Shown: piece by piece, positions 55,101 through 64,000 of the stretch
Layout of the letters: the number at the start of each line of letters is the position of its first letter
Numbering within the stretch: position 1 is the first letter of the stretch
Origin: JAAYAY01 sp964563135
GTDB taxonomy: Bacteria > Planctomycetota > Planctomycetia > Pirellulales > Thermoguttaceae
DNA length: 64,000 nt
Assembly (NCBI GenBank): GCA_964563135.1
Contig: CAZLWV010000003.1
Coordinates: 73,739-137,738 of the forward strand
Reading direction: 5' to 3'
Program-made: the position numbers and the translations under genes
The notes under the pieces: model-generated
Databases searched by the model: none
Seen by the model: the letters and a program-made list of their open reading frames with translations, nothing else
What the model was told of the DNA's origin: nothing

Positions 55101-58100
55101 TCGAAGTCACCTTCCAGGGTGAAGTCCACGACACCGGCATGACCATGTACGTGCAGTCGGAGGCTATCACCCCCGACGGCGAGGACTATGTCAGCGTGTC
55201 GCTGTACCAGGATGCCGACGCCGGGACCATGCAGACCCTGAGCACGATCGACATGGAAACCGATGGCGACTTCGCCATGGTGTGGATGCAGCAAGAGGAG
55301 TACACGTCCGATTTCGACGGCGGATACAACCGGTCCAGCGGCTCCGCCAACCAGAATGTCTACTATCGCCGCTTCGACGAAAGCGAAGACAATGCCGGCG
55401 CCAGCGTCACCGACCTGGTCGACCACACCGGCAACCTGGTCGACAATGGCGAAACCATCAACGGCGCCGTCAGCCACATCGTCATGACGTTCGACGAGAA
55501 ACTGCTGTGCGTTGATCCGGACGACGATGCGGGCAGCGTGCTCAACACCGACAACTGGCTTCTCACCCTCGATGGCGTGGCGATCCCCGGCGGTATCGTC
55601 AAGGTCGAGTTTGGCATGAACAAGGCCGCCGAACTCGCCGGCACCAGCGACGGTTTCGGCGGAACCTACAATCTCTCCGACATCCCCACCAACAAGTGGG
55701 AAGCCGTGATCACCGTCGATGCCACGGGTAATGCCGCGACGGCCGTCAGCCCCTTGGGCATCGGCAACTACCAGATCATCGCCCGCAGCACCCTCCAGGA
55801 TACCAGGGGTAATGCGCTCGGGGCGACCGGTGTCAGCCCGGCCGGCCAGGACATGGTTCGCTCCTTCTCGGTTTCGGTCAACCAGGCCGACGGCTCCGTC
55901 GACGAGACGGCGGGAAGCAGCAGCGGCACCAGCGCGACCCTCCAGCCCGAAACGGCCAACGCCGTGGCGGTCGACGACGACGGCGACTACGTCGTGGTCT
56001 GGACTGCCTACCAGAGCGGTATCGATCGCGTCTACATGCGCATGTTCGACGCCGACGGTACCCCCGCAGACCTCCCCATCGTCAATTCGTCGGGGGCGGT
56101 GATCGGCACCAGCGTCGACGCAGCGCCCGTCATGCCGTTGACCGCGGACGCGGATTTCACCGGCGACGTTCAACGCTATGCGAGTGTGGCCATGGATCCG
56201 GACGGCGATTTCGTCGTCACCTGGACGAACTACCGCGACGGCGACGCCGACATCTATGCCAGACGGTTCTCGGCACGCCCGATTGTGGTCACCATCAACG
56301 GTTCGACGGGACTGGAGGAAATCCGCTTCGCCGACGACGTGGAAGATGCCTTCCTGGTGAATGACTACACGGATGACAACCAGAAATGGTCCGATGTCGC
56401 CATCGACACCGATGGCGATTTCGTCATCACCTGGGCAAGCTACGCGCAGGAGAAGAACGGCCAGTTGGGAAGCGGCTACGGAATCTACGCCCGCCGCTAC
56501 GACTCCGAGGGCGTGGCCATGGCGTCGGAATTCCAAGTCAACGTCACCACTGCCGGCGACCAGCAAACGCCCAGCATTGCCATGGCCGGTTCCGGAGCGT
56601 TCGTCGTTGCCTGGACCAGCGATCAGAACGGAACCGACGACGACGTCATCGTCCGCGAGTTCAATGCCGACGGTTCTCCCACCGCCGGCCCGCTCGCCGG
56701 CGAGCGGCGGGTCAACGACACGGTGGCAGGCCATCAGCGCTATCCCGACGTTGCCATGCGTCTGGACGGACAGTCCTACGTGGTCACCTGGACCGACACG
56801 GCAGGCGACACCAGCGGCAGTTCCGTCTGGGCCGAGCTCTCGTCGGCCCAGGCTCGGACCTACGTCGACCCGGTCTCGCACCCGATCAGCGCCAGTCATC
56901 AGTTCCAGATCACCATCGACGACAGCTTCACGATCGCCGACCTCGATCTGCAGTTCGGGCGTCTCTACCACACCGCCCTCGATACGCTGACCGTCACGCT
57001 GACCAGCCCGGCGGGCACCATTGTCACGCTCTTCAGCGGCCTCGACGACTCCGGCAGCACTGGCGTGGTGATGAATCAGACCATCTTCGACGACCAGGCC
57101 ACATCCAGCGTGCGGATCAACGACACCAGCGCAATCGTGCCCTACGCGGATGTCTACATTCCGCAGGGTGCCCTCTCCGCCTTCAACGGGGAGAATGCCG
57201 CGGGAACGTGGACCCTCACGGTGACCGACAACGCTTCGGGTGACGGCCAGACCGGCTACCTCGAAACCGTCTCCACGGAGCTCGGTTCCTGGACCCTGCG
57301 GATCACGCAAGCGGTCGCTGCCAGCCCCGCTTCGTTCCGCGTCAATACCACGACCATCGGTCACCAGATGTATTCGTCGGTGGCCATGGATACCTCGGGC
57401 GATTTCGTGATCACCTGGAGCGGCAAGGGTGCGGGAAGCACCTCCAGTTCCGGCCACGACGTGTTCTACCAGCGCTTCGACGAGGGCGGCGCAACGGTGG
57501 GGTCGGAAACCCGCGTCAACCTCGAAATCGCAGGCGATCAGTGGATCTCGTCGGCCGGCATGGACGCGATCGGCAATTTCGTGATCGTCTGGACCGGCGT
57601 GGGCGACCTCGCCGGTGCAACGGCTCTCTACAAGTACGACAGCAACGACTACCTCGTGCAGTCCGACCTCACCGCCCCCATCGTCACCGACATGTACTCC
57701 GGCACGGATCGGATCTTCCAGGGGGGCGTGATTGTGGCCGACGGCGGCGAAATCGGCCAGGTCACCGTCGTCTTCGACGAGGAACTGTCGGTGCTTGGCG
57801 GTTCCAGCGGCGTCTACAGCGTTCTCAATCCCGACAACTGGTCGCTGACTCGCAACGGCACCGAGGTCGTTGGCGGCATCAGTTCCGTCACCTTCGGTCT
57901 GAACCCGCTGACCAACAAGTGGGAAGCCGTCGTCACCTTCGACGGCAACGGCGTGAACTTCGGAACGCCCAAACTCGATCGGGGAACCTACGTCCTGACG
58001 GTCAAGGATCTGATCAGCGACGCAACCAGCTATGTCGACGACGGCAGCTCGTCGATCATTCCCGGCAATTTCCTGGACTCCGACCGCGACGGTCGCTCGG

Positions 58101-61100
58101 GAACGCAGACCTACCTGGTCGGAACCGGGGGCTACGAGCACCAGTTCTCGATTGCCGCCAGCGCTCAGATCGGTCCTGAGTTCCGGGTCAACGAAGACAA
58201 TACGGTCGCCTACGAACAGCGGATCTCCGCCCCCGGCGGCCTGGGCCAGGCTCGCGAGGAAAGCAATAAGAGCGTGGCGGTCGACAACGACGGCGACTTT
58301 GCCGTCGTGTGGACCACCTACGGCCTGGATGATCCGGGCGACGTCAATTCCGGCGGAGTCTATGTCCGCCTCTACAACCGCAGCACCCAGGCGGTCACCG
58401 GCGAGATCCTCGTGAATCAGACGACCGCGGGCGACCAGAGCAATGCCTCGATCGCCATGGATGCCGACGGCGACTTTGTTATCGTCTGGCAGCACGAGAA
58501 CTCCGACGGCACCTACGACATCTACGCCCGTCTCTTCGACTCCACCGGCAATGCCGTCACCGGTGAGTTCCGCGTCAACACCACCACCAACTACAACCAG
58601 GTCAATCCGTCGGTCGCCATGGACGATCGCGGGGCGTTCGTGATCGTCTGGGCCACGTCGGGGCAAAACTTCAGCTTCTTCAACGACGTCTACGGCCAGC
58701 GCTACGATCGCTTTGGCGTTGCCCAGGGCACGGAGTTCATGGTCAACACCAACAACCTGGCCGGAACCTCCCTCACGCCCGGCGCCTTCGAAATCAACCC
58801 GGTGGTCGCCGTCTCCGGAGCCACCGGCGATTTCGTCGTCGCCTGGGAAGTGGTCACCGCACAGACCAATGGCGTCGTCACCAACACGGTGATCGCCGGC
58901 CGTCTCTACTCCTCCAGCGGAGCCGCCCAGACCGGCGAGATCCAGCTTGATTCCGGTACCGGAAGCGGCGGTTCTCCCACCTTCCGCGTGGCAAGAAATC
59001 CTCAGTTGGCCATGAATGACCAGGGCGGATTCTACCTCGTCTGGGAAAGCTACAACGGCACCGACTACGACGTCTACTATTCCGAGTTCGACAGCGCAGG
59101 CAACTCGATCGCCACCGGCCAGGCCAACATGGCCCAGTTTGCCGGCCAGCAGGTCAACCCCTCCATCGCGGTCGACGCGGACGGCGACTTCTCCGTCGTC
59201 TGGAACGGAGCCGGCGCAACGGCCGACCCGCTCAACCCGGGAAATCCGGACCTCCAGGTCGACGAAGACGACAGCGGCGTGTTCAAAATCGACTACAACG
59301 CCGCAAACCAGACCATCGGCACCCAGACTCGCGTCAACTTCACCGAATATGGCGACCAGTACATGCCTACCATCGCCATGGAACCCGACGGCGATGCCAT
59401 CGTCGTCTGGAGCGGTGTGGGCGTGGGCGATACCCATGGCATCTTCGCCCGTCGCTACGACGAAACTACCGATACAGCCGGCCCCACCGTCTCCGATTGG
59501 GCCGACCAGAAGAGCAACAGCCTCGACAACGGCCACGAGTTCGAGGAAGCAGACGGCGACATCCGCTACATGGTCCTCACCTTCGACGAGGATATGTTGC
59601 AGACCGGCAGCGACAGCGTCACCAATCCGAACAACTACGCCCTCCTCCTCGACGGCATCGAGGTCGAAGGGGCGATCGTGAGCGTCGTCTACGGCCTCAA
59701 CAAGGCCTCGCAACTGGCCGGAACCATCGACTCCAGGACCGGCCTCCCCTACCAGTTCGATTCGCAGCCGACCAACAAGTACGAGGCGATCCTCACCTTC
59801 GACGGCGACCTGGCGACCGCCGGCCTGCAGGGGCTGGAAGATGGGACCTACACGCTCCAGGCCCTCGCCGCCGTTCCCGGCGTGAGCAGCGGCCTGCGCG
59901 ATGCGGCCGGCAATGTCCTCTACCTGACCGGACTGGCAACATCCGGCGACGACTTCTCCGCCAGCTTCGTGGTCAATTCCGACGGCCAGGAGGACCTCGA
60001 GGAGCCGGAACTGCCCGAGGTGACCGAGACCGAAGTCAGCGCGCTGGACCTCAATTCGATCCTGGTCAACCAGGTGACCTCCGACTACCAGACCACGACC
60101 GCGGGCCAGTCGATCGCCAGCGACAACGACGGCGACTTCGTCGTCGCCTGGACCCGCTACGACAGCGTCGACAACGACGGCAATCCCACCGACGCAAACA
60201 TCTACGCCCGCTACTTCACCGACGAGGTGCAACGGATCACCTTGCCCGAGGCGCTGGCCTCCGATACCGACAGCAACTCGAACACGCTTGGGACTTTCAC
60301 CCTGGAGTACAACGCCGCGGAGATCCAGATGATCTCGATCACCGCCGGCCTTGAGCCTTCCACGTCCGACACCGACGACGACGACGAGGTGGGGCGGATC
60401 CAAGGTTCCTTCGTGCTCGGCTTCGACCTGACCGGCGACGGCACGATCGGGGAAGACCCCGGCGTGCAGGAAACGGTCACCGTCCGCAACTTCTCCGAGG
60501 CCTCGATGGCATCCAACGCCGCGGCCATCCAGACCGCCCTGCGTTCGCTGGGCGGCGAACTGGCCGGCGTGGTCGTCCAGGCCATCAATCCTCGCGACTA
60601 CCTGATCACCTTCGCCGACGCCACCGCCGGCTCCGATGTTCCGGAGATTGCGGTGCAGTCGTTCCAACTGACCCAGTCCTACCTGCCTGCAGTGTCCGTC
60701 TCCACGCTGCGGGAAGGCCTGCGGTTCGAGAACATTGCTGTTTCCGAAGACAATCCGTGGGCGACCGCAGCCGCGATCGAGGCCGCCATCGCTAGCAAGT
60801 CGCTGGTCTATTCCTCGATTGGCCCGATCACCTTCCCGTCGGTTGAGGATGCGGCCGAGAATGCCGCCTCGGGCACCGCGTCGTCCTACTTGGCGCCGTG
60901 GTGGACCCAGTCGTACTCGCCAGAAGTCGAGGTCACCCCCGTGATCAACCCCGACGGCACCTACAGCCTGACCGAGTTCGACATCACCTTCACCGGCAGC
61001 GCGGGCAAGCAGAACCACCCGGAACTGGTGATTACCGATGCCAAGGACGACCAGGACTTCGCCGTTTCCGTCTCCGCCAACGCGGTCGAAACCCGCAAGG

Positions 61101-64000
61101 AGCCGAGCAATGAGTTCCGCGTCAACCCGGAGGAGGTGGCCGGCAGCGAGCTGAATCAAACCTACGCCACGGTGTCGATGGATGCCGACGGCGACTTCGT
61201 GATCGCCTGGCAGAGCGAGGTCTCCAGCACCGACAACTACGGCAGCGTTTCCGACGTTTACGCCCGTCTGTTCACTCCGTTCGGCATCGTCGACGACAGC
61301 GTCGAGGTCCCGGGGGAGATGACCGACATCTACGGCGGCTCGTCGGGAGTCCGCGCCCTGATCAACCCGGAGGCCGAAGACGTTCAGCGGCTCATCTTCA
61401 ACGCCACCGATCCTTACTCGACCTTGACCGGAACCTTCCGCCTGCAGTTGGGCGACGTGATCACCGAATCCATCGTCTTCAACAGCAGCAACCTGACCGC
61501 CACGGCCGACAACATCGAGGCCAAGCTCGCGGCGGCGGGAATCGAGGGCGTGACCGTGGTCCGCATTGCCACGGCCACGGCCGGCCGATACCGCTTGGAA
61601 GTGCGGTTCGGCGGCGACAGCGCCGGAATCGACCAGCCGGTCCTGGAGTACGTGGCCGACACCACGCCCCTCCCGGCGACCGTGTCCGTCCAGGACATGG
61701 ACGTCGACATGTACACCATCAAGGTCAACAAGGACACGGCGAATCCGCAGTTCTCCCCCAGCGTGGCCATGGACGACAGCGGCAACTTCGTGGTGGCCTG
61801 GGCCAACGGCGGCCAGTTGCTCAGCTACTTCAACCACATCTCGGTCCAGCGGTTCAACAGCGACGGCGAGCGCGTGGGCAACGAGTTCCAGGTGAACACG
61901 GAAACCACGAGCATCCAGTACGCCCCCTACGTGGCCCTGAGCGACTCCGGCAACTTCCTCGTCACCTGGAGCACGACGTCGGATGCCGATTACCTCTCCG
62001 GCAACGTCCAGAACTCCCAGGTCTTCGCCAAGGTGTTCGACTCGACCGGCACCCAGCTCGTCGACGAGTTCGTCGTCGGCAGCGGCGGCTATTCCGCAGC
62101 GGCGTTCGATTCCGACGATAATTACGTCATCACCTGGGAGGGCTTGTTCGACACCGACGCGGGAACCACCAATTCCGGCGTTCATGCGGCCCAGTTCGCA
62201 CTGTACGACGACGCCGGTGCAGTGATCAGCGACGCCGAGGCGATCCGCGAGGAATTCCGCGTCAACAGCGCCTCGACCGACATTGCCTCCGCCACTCTCT
62301 GGCCCTACGACCAGAGCACCGCACAGCCCGCCATCGATGCCGACGGCGACCTGGTCGTCATTTACCAGGGGTACGGTCCCGACGTGTCGGTCAACGTCGA
62401 GATGGCCGCCGGCTATTTCGCCGAGCTCATGGGTAAGGAGAGCAACGAGGACCTCCTCCTGTTCTTCGATCCTTTCAACGTCTACGACCGCGGCCAGGAA
62501 GGGGCTCCGGTCGCCATGCTCACCGAATTGCTCGAGAGCACCGGCGATGTCGACGATACGATCGACCAGATCCTGTTCCGCGCCAATGAGCTGGGGGCCT
62601 CTGAGTCGCAGCTTGGCCGGCTGCGGGCGATCCTCGAAGCCACGATCGGCCAGCTTCGCGGCGAGGCCAACGGCATTCTCCTTTCCACGTGGGATACCGA
62701 TCCGCTGCTGAACAGCGTCCTGTCGGCGACTTCGTCCGACAACGTCATCAACTCCTACCGCGACGGCCAGAACCAGAGCGCGTTCATCGAGATTCCCTTG
62801 CAGTACAGCGCGGCCAACGGCACCTGGTACCAGGCGGAAAGCGGGACCTTCACCATCCAGGTGACGAACGTTGCGACCGGCGCGACCGAAACGGCCGTCG
62901 TCACCATCGCCGCGAACGGCATCGGCCAGCCGCTCAATATCACGGGGACCCTGCAGAATCTGGAAGCGGCCCTGGAAGGCATGGCGATTCTGGGCTCCGC
63001 CTGGGCGGGGGAAGAGGGCTCGGTCGACATTCGTGAAGTCGATCCCGAAGAGATCGAATCGCGCACGGGAACCGCTTGGGAAATCGACGGAATCAACGAG
63101 GGTCTCTATGAGGAGCGGGCGGGCGGCATGAACCTGGTCGACGGCTACCGCAACGTCCTCTACGAGATCGTCTTCCAGGGATCTGCGCACGATACTGCGT
63201 TCGAAATCGAGGTGATCAGCAGCGATACGCAACGGGGCGGCATCACCTTCGACGCCAATGGAAACGCGGTTCTTTCCTGGGTATCCGGTCCGCCTGTCGG
63301 CGACGTCATCGAAGGCGACACCTACGGCCTCAGCGGGACCCAGCAGACGAGCGCGTCGATCGGCATGGAACCCGACGGCGACTACGTGGCGGTGTATACC
63401 CAGATCGAAAGCTACCTCAGCTCGGGCTTCGTCGCCGACGGCAGCGGCACGGCGAACTCCAACATCTACTACCGCCGCTTCGATGAAGAAACCGACACGG
63501 CCGGACCAAAGGTCACCGACTTTGCCGATGCCGACGGCAATACGATTGACGCCGACGAGGAATTGCGCGAGAACGTGCAGTATATCGTGTTGACGTTCGA
63601 CGAGCAGATGCTCGCCGGCGATCCGGAAGACGTGACCAACAGCATTCTCAATACGGCCAACTTCATACTCTACGAGAGCGGGGCCGAAGTCAGCGGGGGC
63701 GTCATCAGCGTCTCCTTCGGTCTCAGCAAAGCGGCCGAACTCTCGGGCCAGATCGATCCTCTGACCGGCGAGGCATACGACCTCGACGCCATTCCGTCGA
63801 ACAAGTGGGAGGCCGTGCTCACGCTCGACAGCAATCCGGACGCGGCCGGAGCCCAGCCGCTGCAGGACGGATACTACACGATCCAGGTGCTCTCTGCTTC
63901 CAGCACCGCGACCAGCGACGACAGCCTCGGGCTCAAGGACAAGTTCGGCAACACGCTCTACCGCACCGCTTTCGACCCCGACGGCGCCGACTTCAGCCGC
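52187..64000 (+). CDS. Giant surface protein with a duplicated multi-domain module (3' end outside window)
   Basis: An open frame of 3938 codons without a stop to the window end. The start is ATG 52187 with GAGG upstream. LLLDPLEERQLLSVSP (motif at residues 42-49) is the planctomycete surface motif. Domains: many repeats of the type VAMDADGDFVIVWTS...VYARLF...FRVN; VQ-type beta domains around NVYARYFTDEVQRI; Ig-like domains with a TNKWEAV-type core (about 55.4, 57.7, 59.5 and 63.5 kb); and a proprotein-convertase P domain at 56855-57310 (QFQITIDDSFTIADLDLQFG, TLTVTLTSPAGT, FNGENAAGTWTLTVTDNASG). The block from about residue 53 to 2620 starts again at about 2621, in the same domain order. Probably a cell-surface or S-layer-associated protein. 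It follows a TIGR03032-like gene. Confidence 0.88.
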   Translation, partial: MSIFRMPTLSSVSHRFEGLRSRLGRGSQPKHHKQRHLLLDPLEERQLLSVSPADYTDILVNENASENQITLTGYNQYGVDAWDSAESMAMDDDGDFVVTWTRYDPIYDQYGNYVVDPTSGEIIRDANVYARYFTDEVQRISLPAELATNNEDNNYGAFYVKYGGNEVQKITVSATTEPYYSNSGSYYGYYQENIVGDITLGFDVNGNGVVGSGETVTVLFDETDLMAVTANTLQTALQGLGGALADVTVQPVSPTEFEIHFGDLSDGEDQPMLTVESTNFTNGFLPAVEIEALREPIVLGPIYVSPDDPSLTATSIEQAFLLTTTEYDIGPYKFPPAAYVNQYNHALGPYTEPDTIRQSVPGVSVDLVYKTVVDSISGKVSLQPSLTEFQITFDGSLAGREGAAGKIDHPELEFVAAVDETGASVDIVSLGAVETIKQTSSEFRVNPAEPESVLTPLPDQYNQTDAAVAMDADGDFVIVWTSQSATASKKTDVYARLFTPIGLSAPDDVEYVEGIMAKTDAFLVNTTTVGMQGDASVGMDAAGNFTIAWSSGAQDLSYYNDVYARSYDRDGQPLTAAYRVNSSNTEIHFNPQVAVNDDGNVLLTWVDTNDESYVLSLAIVSSIQAKIVDGTGSTLVSEFSVGGSGRQKGAWDKNGNFVISWDELGDADNPGSAANEGVRARMWNLADNSGTYSITQLISEFAVNSASFDPARTSIWPYWQSNGTPALDADGDLTIVYEGFGADVSDDIYLSYDFYAEASADPANADLLTFFNYGFILSNTGSSYDIDLAIELELISAAGLGATDAQLGRIRAILDEKATLLRGEAYGILYSQFDASADSNTIIYSDNIANADRDGTNQRWLILIDSQSTGGNFVIRMYNPYVSNYEDITISPVYTNSVLNVGQTRAAIENALEGATRTGLNWPENRYEGAVEVRTVSQYEILQREVALEDGSTPWAYTNYYDLLTLQNCAVFEVTFQGEVHDTGMTMYVQSEAITPDGEDYVSVSLYQDADAGTMQTLSTIDMETDGDFAMVWMQQEEYTSDFDGGYNRSSGSANQNVYYRRFDESEDNAGASVTDLVDHTGNLVDNGETINGAVSHIVMTFDEKLLCVDPDDDAGSVLNTDNWLLTLDGVAIPGGIVKVEFGMNKAAELAGTSDGFGGTYNLSDIPTNKWEAVITVDATGNAATAVSPLGIGNYQIIARSTLQDTRGNALGATGVSPAGQDMVRSFSVSVNQADGSVDETAGSSSGTSATLQPETANAVAVDDDGDYVVVWTAYQSGIDRVYMRMFDADGTPADLPIVNSSGAVIGTSVDAAPVMPLTADADFTGDVQRYASVAMDPDGDFVVTWTNYRDGDADIYARRFSARPIVVTINGSTGLEEIRFADDVEDAFLVNDYTDDNQKWSDVAIDTDGDFVITWASYAQEKNGQLGSGYGIYARRYDSEGVAMASEFQVNVTTAGDQQTPSIAMAGSGAFVVAWTSDQNGTDDDVIVREFNADGSPTAGPLAGERRVNDTVAGHQRYPDVAMRLDGQSYVVTWTDTAGDTSGSSVWAELSSAQARTYVDPVSHPISASHQFQITIDDSFTIADLDLQFGRLYHTALDTLTVTLTSPAGTIVTLFSGLDDSGSTGVVMNQTIFDDQATSSVRINDTSAIVPYADVYIPQGALSAFNGENAAGTWTLTVTDNASGDGQTGYLETVSTELGSWTLRITQAVAASPASFRVNTTTIGHQMYSSVAMDTSGDFVITWSGKGAGSTSSSGHDVFYQRFDEGGATVGSETRVNLEIAGDQWISSAGMDAIGNFVIVWTGVGDLAGATALYKYDSNDYLVQSDLTAPIVTDMYSGTDRIFQGGVIVADGGEIGQVTVVFDEELSVLGGSSGVYSVLNPDNWSLTRNGTEVVGGISSVTFGLNPLTNKWEAVVTFDGNGVNFGTPKLDRGTYVLTVKDLISDATSYVDDGSSSIIPGNFLDSDRDGRSGTQTYLVGTGGYEHQFSIAASAQIGPEFRVNEDNTVAYEQRISAPGGLGQAREESNKSVAVDNDGDFAVVWTTYGLDDPGDVNSGGVYVRLYNRSTQAVTGEILVNQTTAGDQSNASIAMDADGDFVIVWQHENSDGTYDIYARLFDSTGNAVTGEFRVNTTTNYNQVNPSVAMDDRGAFVIVWATSGQNFSFFNDVYGQRYDRFGVAQGTEFMVNTNNLAGTSLTPGAFEINPVVAVSGATGDFVVAWEVVTAQTNGVVTNTVIAGRLYSSSGAAQTGEIQLDSGTGSGGSPTFRVARNPQLAMNDQGGFYLVWESYNGTDYDVYYSEFDSAGNSIATGQANMAQFAGQQVNPSIAVDADGDFSVVWNGAGATADPLNPGNPDLQVDEDDSGVFKIDYNAANQTIGTQTRVNFTEYGDQYMPTIAMEPDGDAIVVWSGVGVGDTHGIFARRYDETTDTAGPTVSDWADQKSNSLDNGHEFEEADGDIRYMVLTFDEDMLQTGSDSVTNPNNYALLLDGIEVEGAIVSVVYGLNKASQLAGTIDSRTGLPYQFDSQPTNKYEAILTFDGDLATAGLQGLEDGTYTLQALAAVPGVSSGLRDAAGNVLYLTGLATSGDDFSASFVVNSDGQEDLEEPELPEVTETEVSALDLNSILVNQVTSDYQTTTAGQSIASDNDGDFVVAWTRYDSVDNDGNPTDANIYARYFTDEVQRITLPEALASDTDSNSNTLGTFTLEYNAAEIQMISITAGLEPSTSDTDDDDEVGRIQGSFVLGFDLTGDGTIGEDPGVQETVTVRNFSEASMASNAAAIQTALRSLGGELAGVVVQAINPRDYLITFADATAGSDVPEIAVQSFQLTQSYLPAVSVSTLREGLRFENIAVSEDNPWATAAAIEAAIASKSLVYSSIGPITFPSVEDAAENAASGTASSYLAPWWTQSYSPEVEVTPVINPDGTYSLTEFDITFTGSAGKQNHPELVITDAKDDQDFAVSVSANAVETRKEPSNEFRVNPEEVAGSELNQTYATVSMDADGDFVIAWQSEVSSTDNYGSVSDVYARLFTPFGIVDDSVEVPGEMTDIYGGSSGVRALINPEAEDVQRLIFNATDPYSTLTGTFRLQLGDVITESIVFNSSNLTATADNIEAKLAAAGIEGVTVVRIATATAGRYRLEVRFGGDSAGIDQPVLEYVADTTPLPATVSVQDMDVDMYTIKVNKDTANPQFSPSVAMDDSGNFVVAWANGGQLLSYFNHISVQRFNSDGERVGNEFQVNTETTSIQYAPYVALSDSGNFLVTWSTTSDADYLSGNVQNSQVFAKVFDSTGTQLVDEFVVGSGGYSAAAFDSDDNYVITWEGLFDTDAGTTNSGVHAAQFALYDDAGAVISDAEAIREEFRVNSASTDIASATLWPYDQSTAQPAIDADGDLVVIYQGYGPDVSVNVEMAAGYFAELMGKESNEDLLLFFDPFNVYDRGQEGAPVAMLTELLESTGDVDDTIDQILFRANELGASESQLGRLRAILEATIGQLRGEANGILLSTWDTDPLLNSVLSATSSDNVINSYRDGQNQSAFIEIPLQYSAANGTWYQAESGTFTIQVTNVATGATETAVVTIAANGIGQPLNITGTLQNLEAALEGMAILGSAWAGEEGSVDIREVDPEEIESRTGTAWEIDGINEGLYEERAGGMNLVDGYRNVLYEIVFQGSAHDTAFEIEVISSDTQRGGITFDANGNAVLSWVSGPPVGDVIEGDTYGLSGTQQTSASIGMEPDGDYVAVYTQIESYLSSGFVADGSGTANSNIYYRRFDEETDTAGPKVTDFADADGNTIDADEELRENVQYIVLTFDEQMLAGDPEDVTNSILNTANFILYESGAEVSGGVISVSFGLSKAAELSGQIDPLTGEAYDLDAIPSNKWEAVLTLDSNPDAAGAQPLQDGYYTIQVLSASSTATSDDSLGLKDKFGNTLYRTAFDPDGADFSR
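52346..64000 (+). repeat. Large internal duplication of about 7.7 kb inside the giant gene
   Basis: Module 1 (52346 to about 60045) and module 2 (60049 to beyond 64000) repeat in order. ILVN plus DGDFVVTWTRYD / DGDFVVAWTRYD, NVYARYFTDEVQRI / NIYARYFTDEVQRI (52565 / 60200), QLGRIRAIL / QLGRLRAIL (54603 / 62615) and the Ig-like TNKWEAV blocks all correspond. Offsets range from about 7.63 to 8.01 kb. The copies are well diverged. Confidence 0.75.
56855..57310 (+). other. Proprotein-convertase P domain within the giant protein
   Basis: Residues about 1557-1708. The beta-sandwich signature is IADLDLQFGRLYHTALDTL, VTLTSPAGTIVTLFSG, FNGENAAGTWTLTVTDNASG and a closing LGSWTLRI. P domains usually follow subtilisin-like proteases or sit in secreted adhesins; no protease domain is seen next to it. 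Confidence 0.75.

Noticed and set aside
54116..63232. Very long open frame (about 3040 codons) on the minus strand opposite the giant gene
   Set aside because: The plus-strand frame codes recognisable repeated domains over the same span. The minus frame stays open only because the sense gene almost never uses TTA, CTA or TCA codons.

Overview
This window is a GC-rich bacterial chromosome segment, almost certainly from a planctomycete and probably of the Pirellulales type. The evidence is two giant surface proteins that start with the planctomycete L-E-x-R-x-L-L-S motif, an ECF sigma factor next to a Ser/Thr kinase, a second Ser/Thr kinase, a DUF11 protein, an LVIVD-repeat protein, a TIGR03032-type protein, and long intergenic stretches with weak Shine-Dalgarno sites. 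Two runs of ten Ns (9307-9316 and 12767-12776) mark assembly joins. Each breaks a gene that is otherwise intact.

Layout. 1-4 kb: the end of a membrane protein, a P-II signal protein, and convergent glnE (nitrogen control). 4-6.2 kb: miaB and two tiny overlapping genes. 6.5-10.9 kb: an aspartate-type aminotransferase, then a sensor kinase and a sigma54-dependent NtrC-type regulator. 11-13 kb (minus): a HAD phosphatase-like gene coupled by ATGA to a PfkB/RfaE-like kinase. 13.7 kb: a small secreted protein with Cys-Cys pairs. 15-18.2 kb: a surface-glycan cassette (GT4 glycosyltransferase, phosphoglycosyl transferase, DegT-type aminotransferase). 18.3-25.3 kb (minus): a 2352-aa surface protein with WD-like repeats, an embedded cyclophilin domain and nine exact 97-aa cadherin-like repeats. 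25.9-28.2 kb: a methyltransferase and a membrane Ser/Thr kinase. 28.5-33.6 kb: leuC, leuD, an amidase (minus) and bioB. 33.8-39.8 kb: ECF sigma, Ser/Thr kinase, DUF11 protein, 2-hydroxyacid dehydrogenase. 40.3-49.9 kb: lipoprotein, LVIVD protein, csrA, a DUF6485-like protein, a lipase-like lipoprotein, a membrane protein and a TraB-like protein. 50.9-64 kb: a TIGR03032-like gene followed 25 nt later by a giant surface protein that is still open at the window end (at least 3938 codons).

Two families of short dispersed intergenic repeat were found. One has three copies (13434, 29946, 39935) and a conserved small hairpin; its middle copy sits between leuC and leuD and supplies the leuC stop codon. 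The other has two copies (32210, 47062), both just upstream of minus-strand genes. No rRNA, tRNA, CRISPR array, phage or insertion-sequence transposase was seen. The most unusual content is the pair of giant surface proteins, which share the N-terminal motif and the same repeat module, together with their internal DNA duplications and the dispersed repeats.
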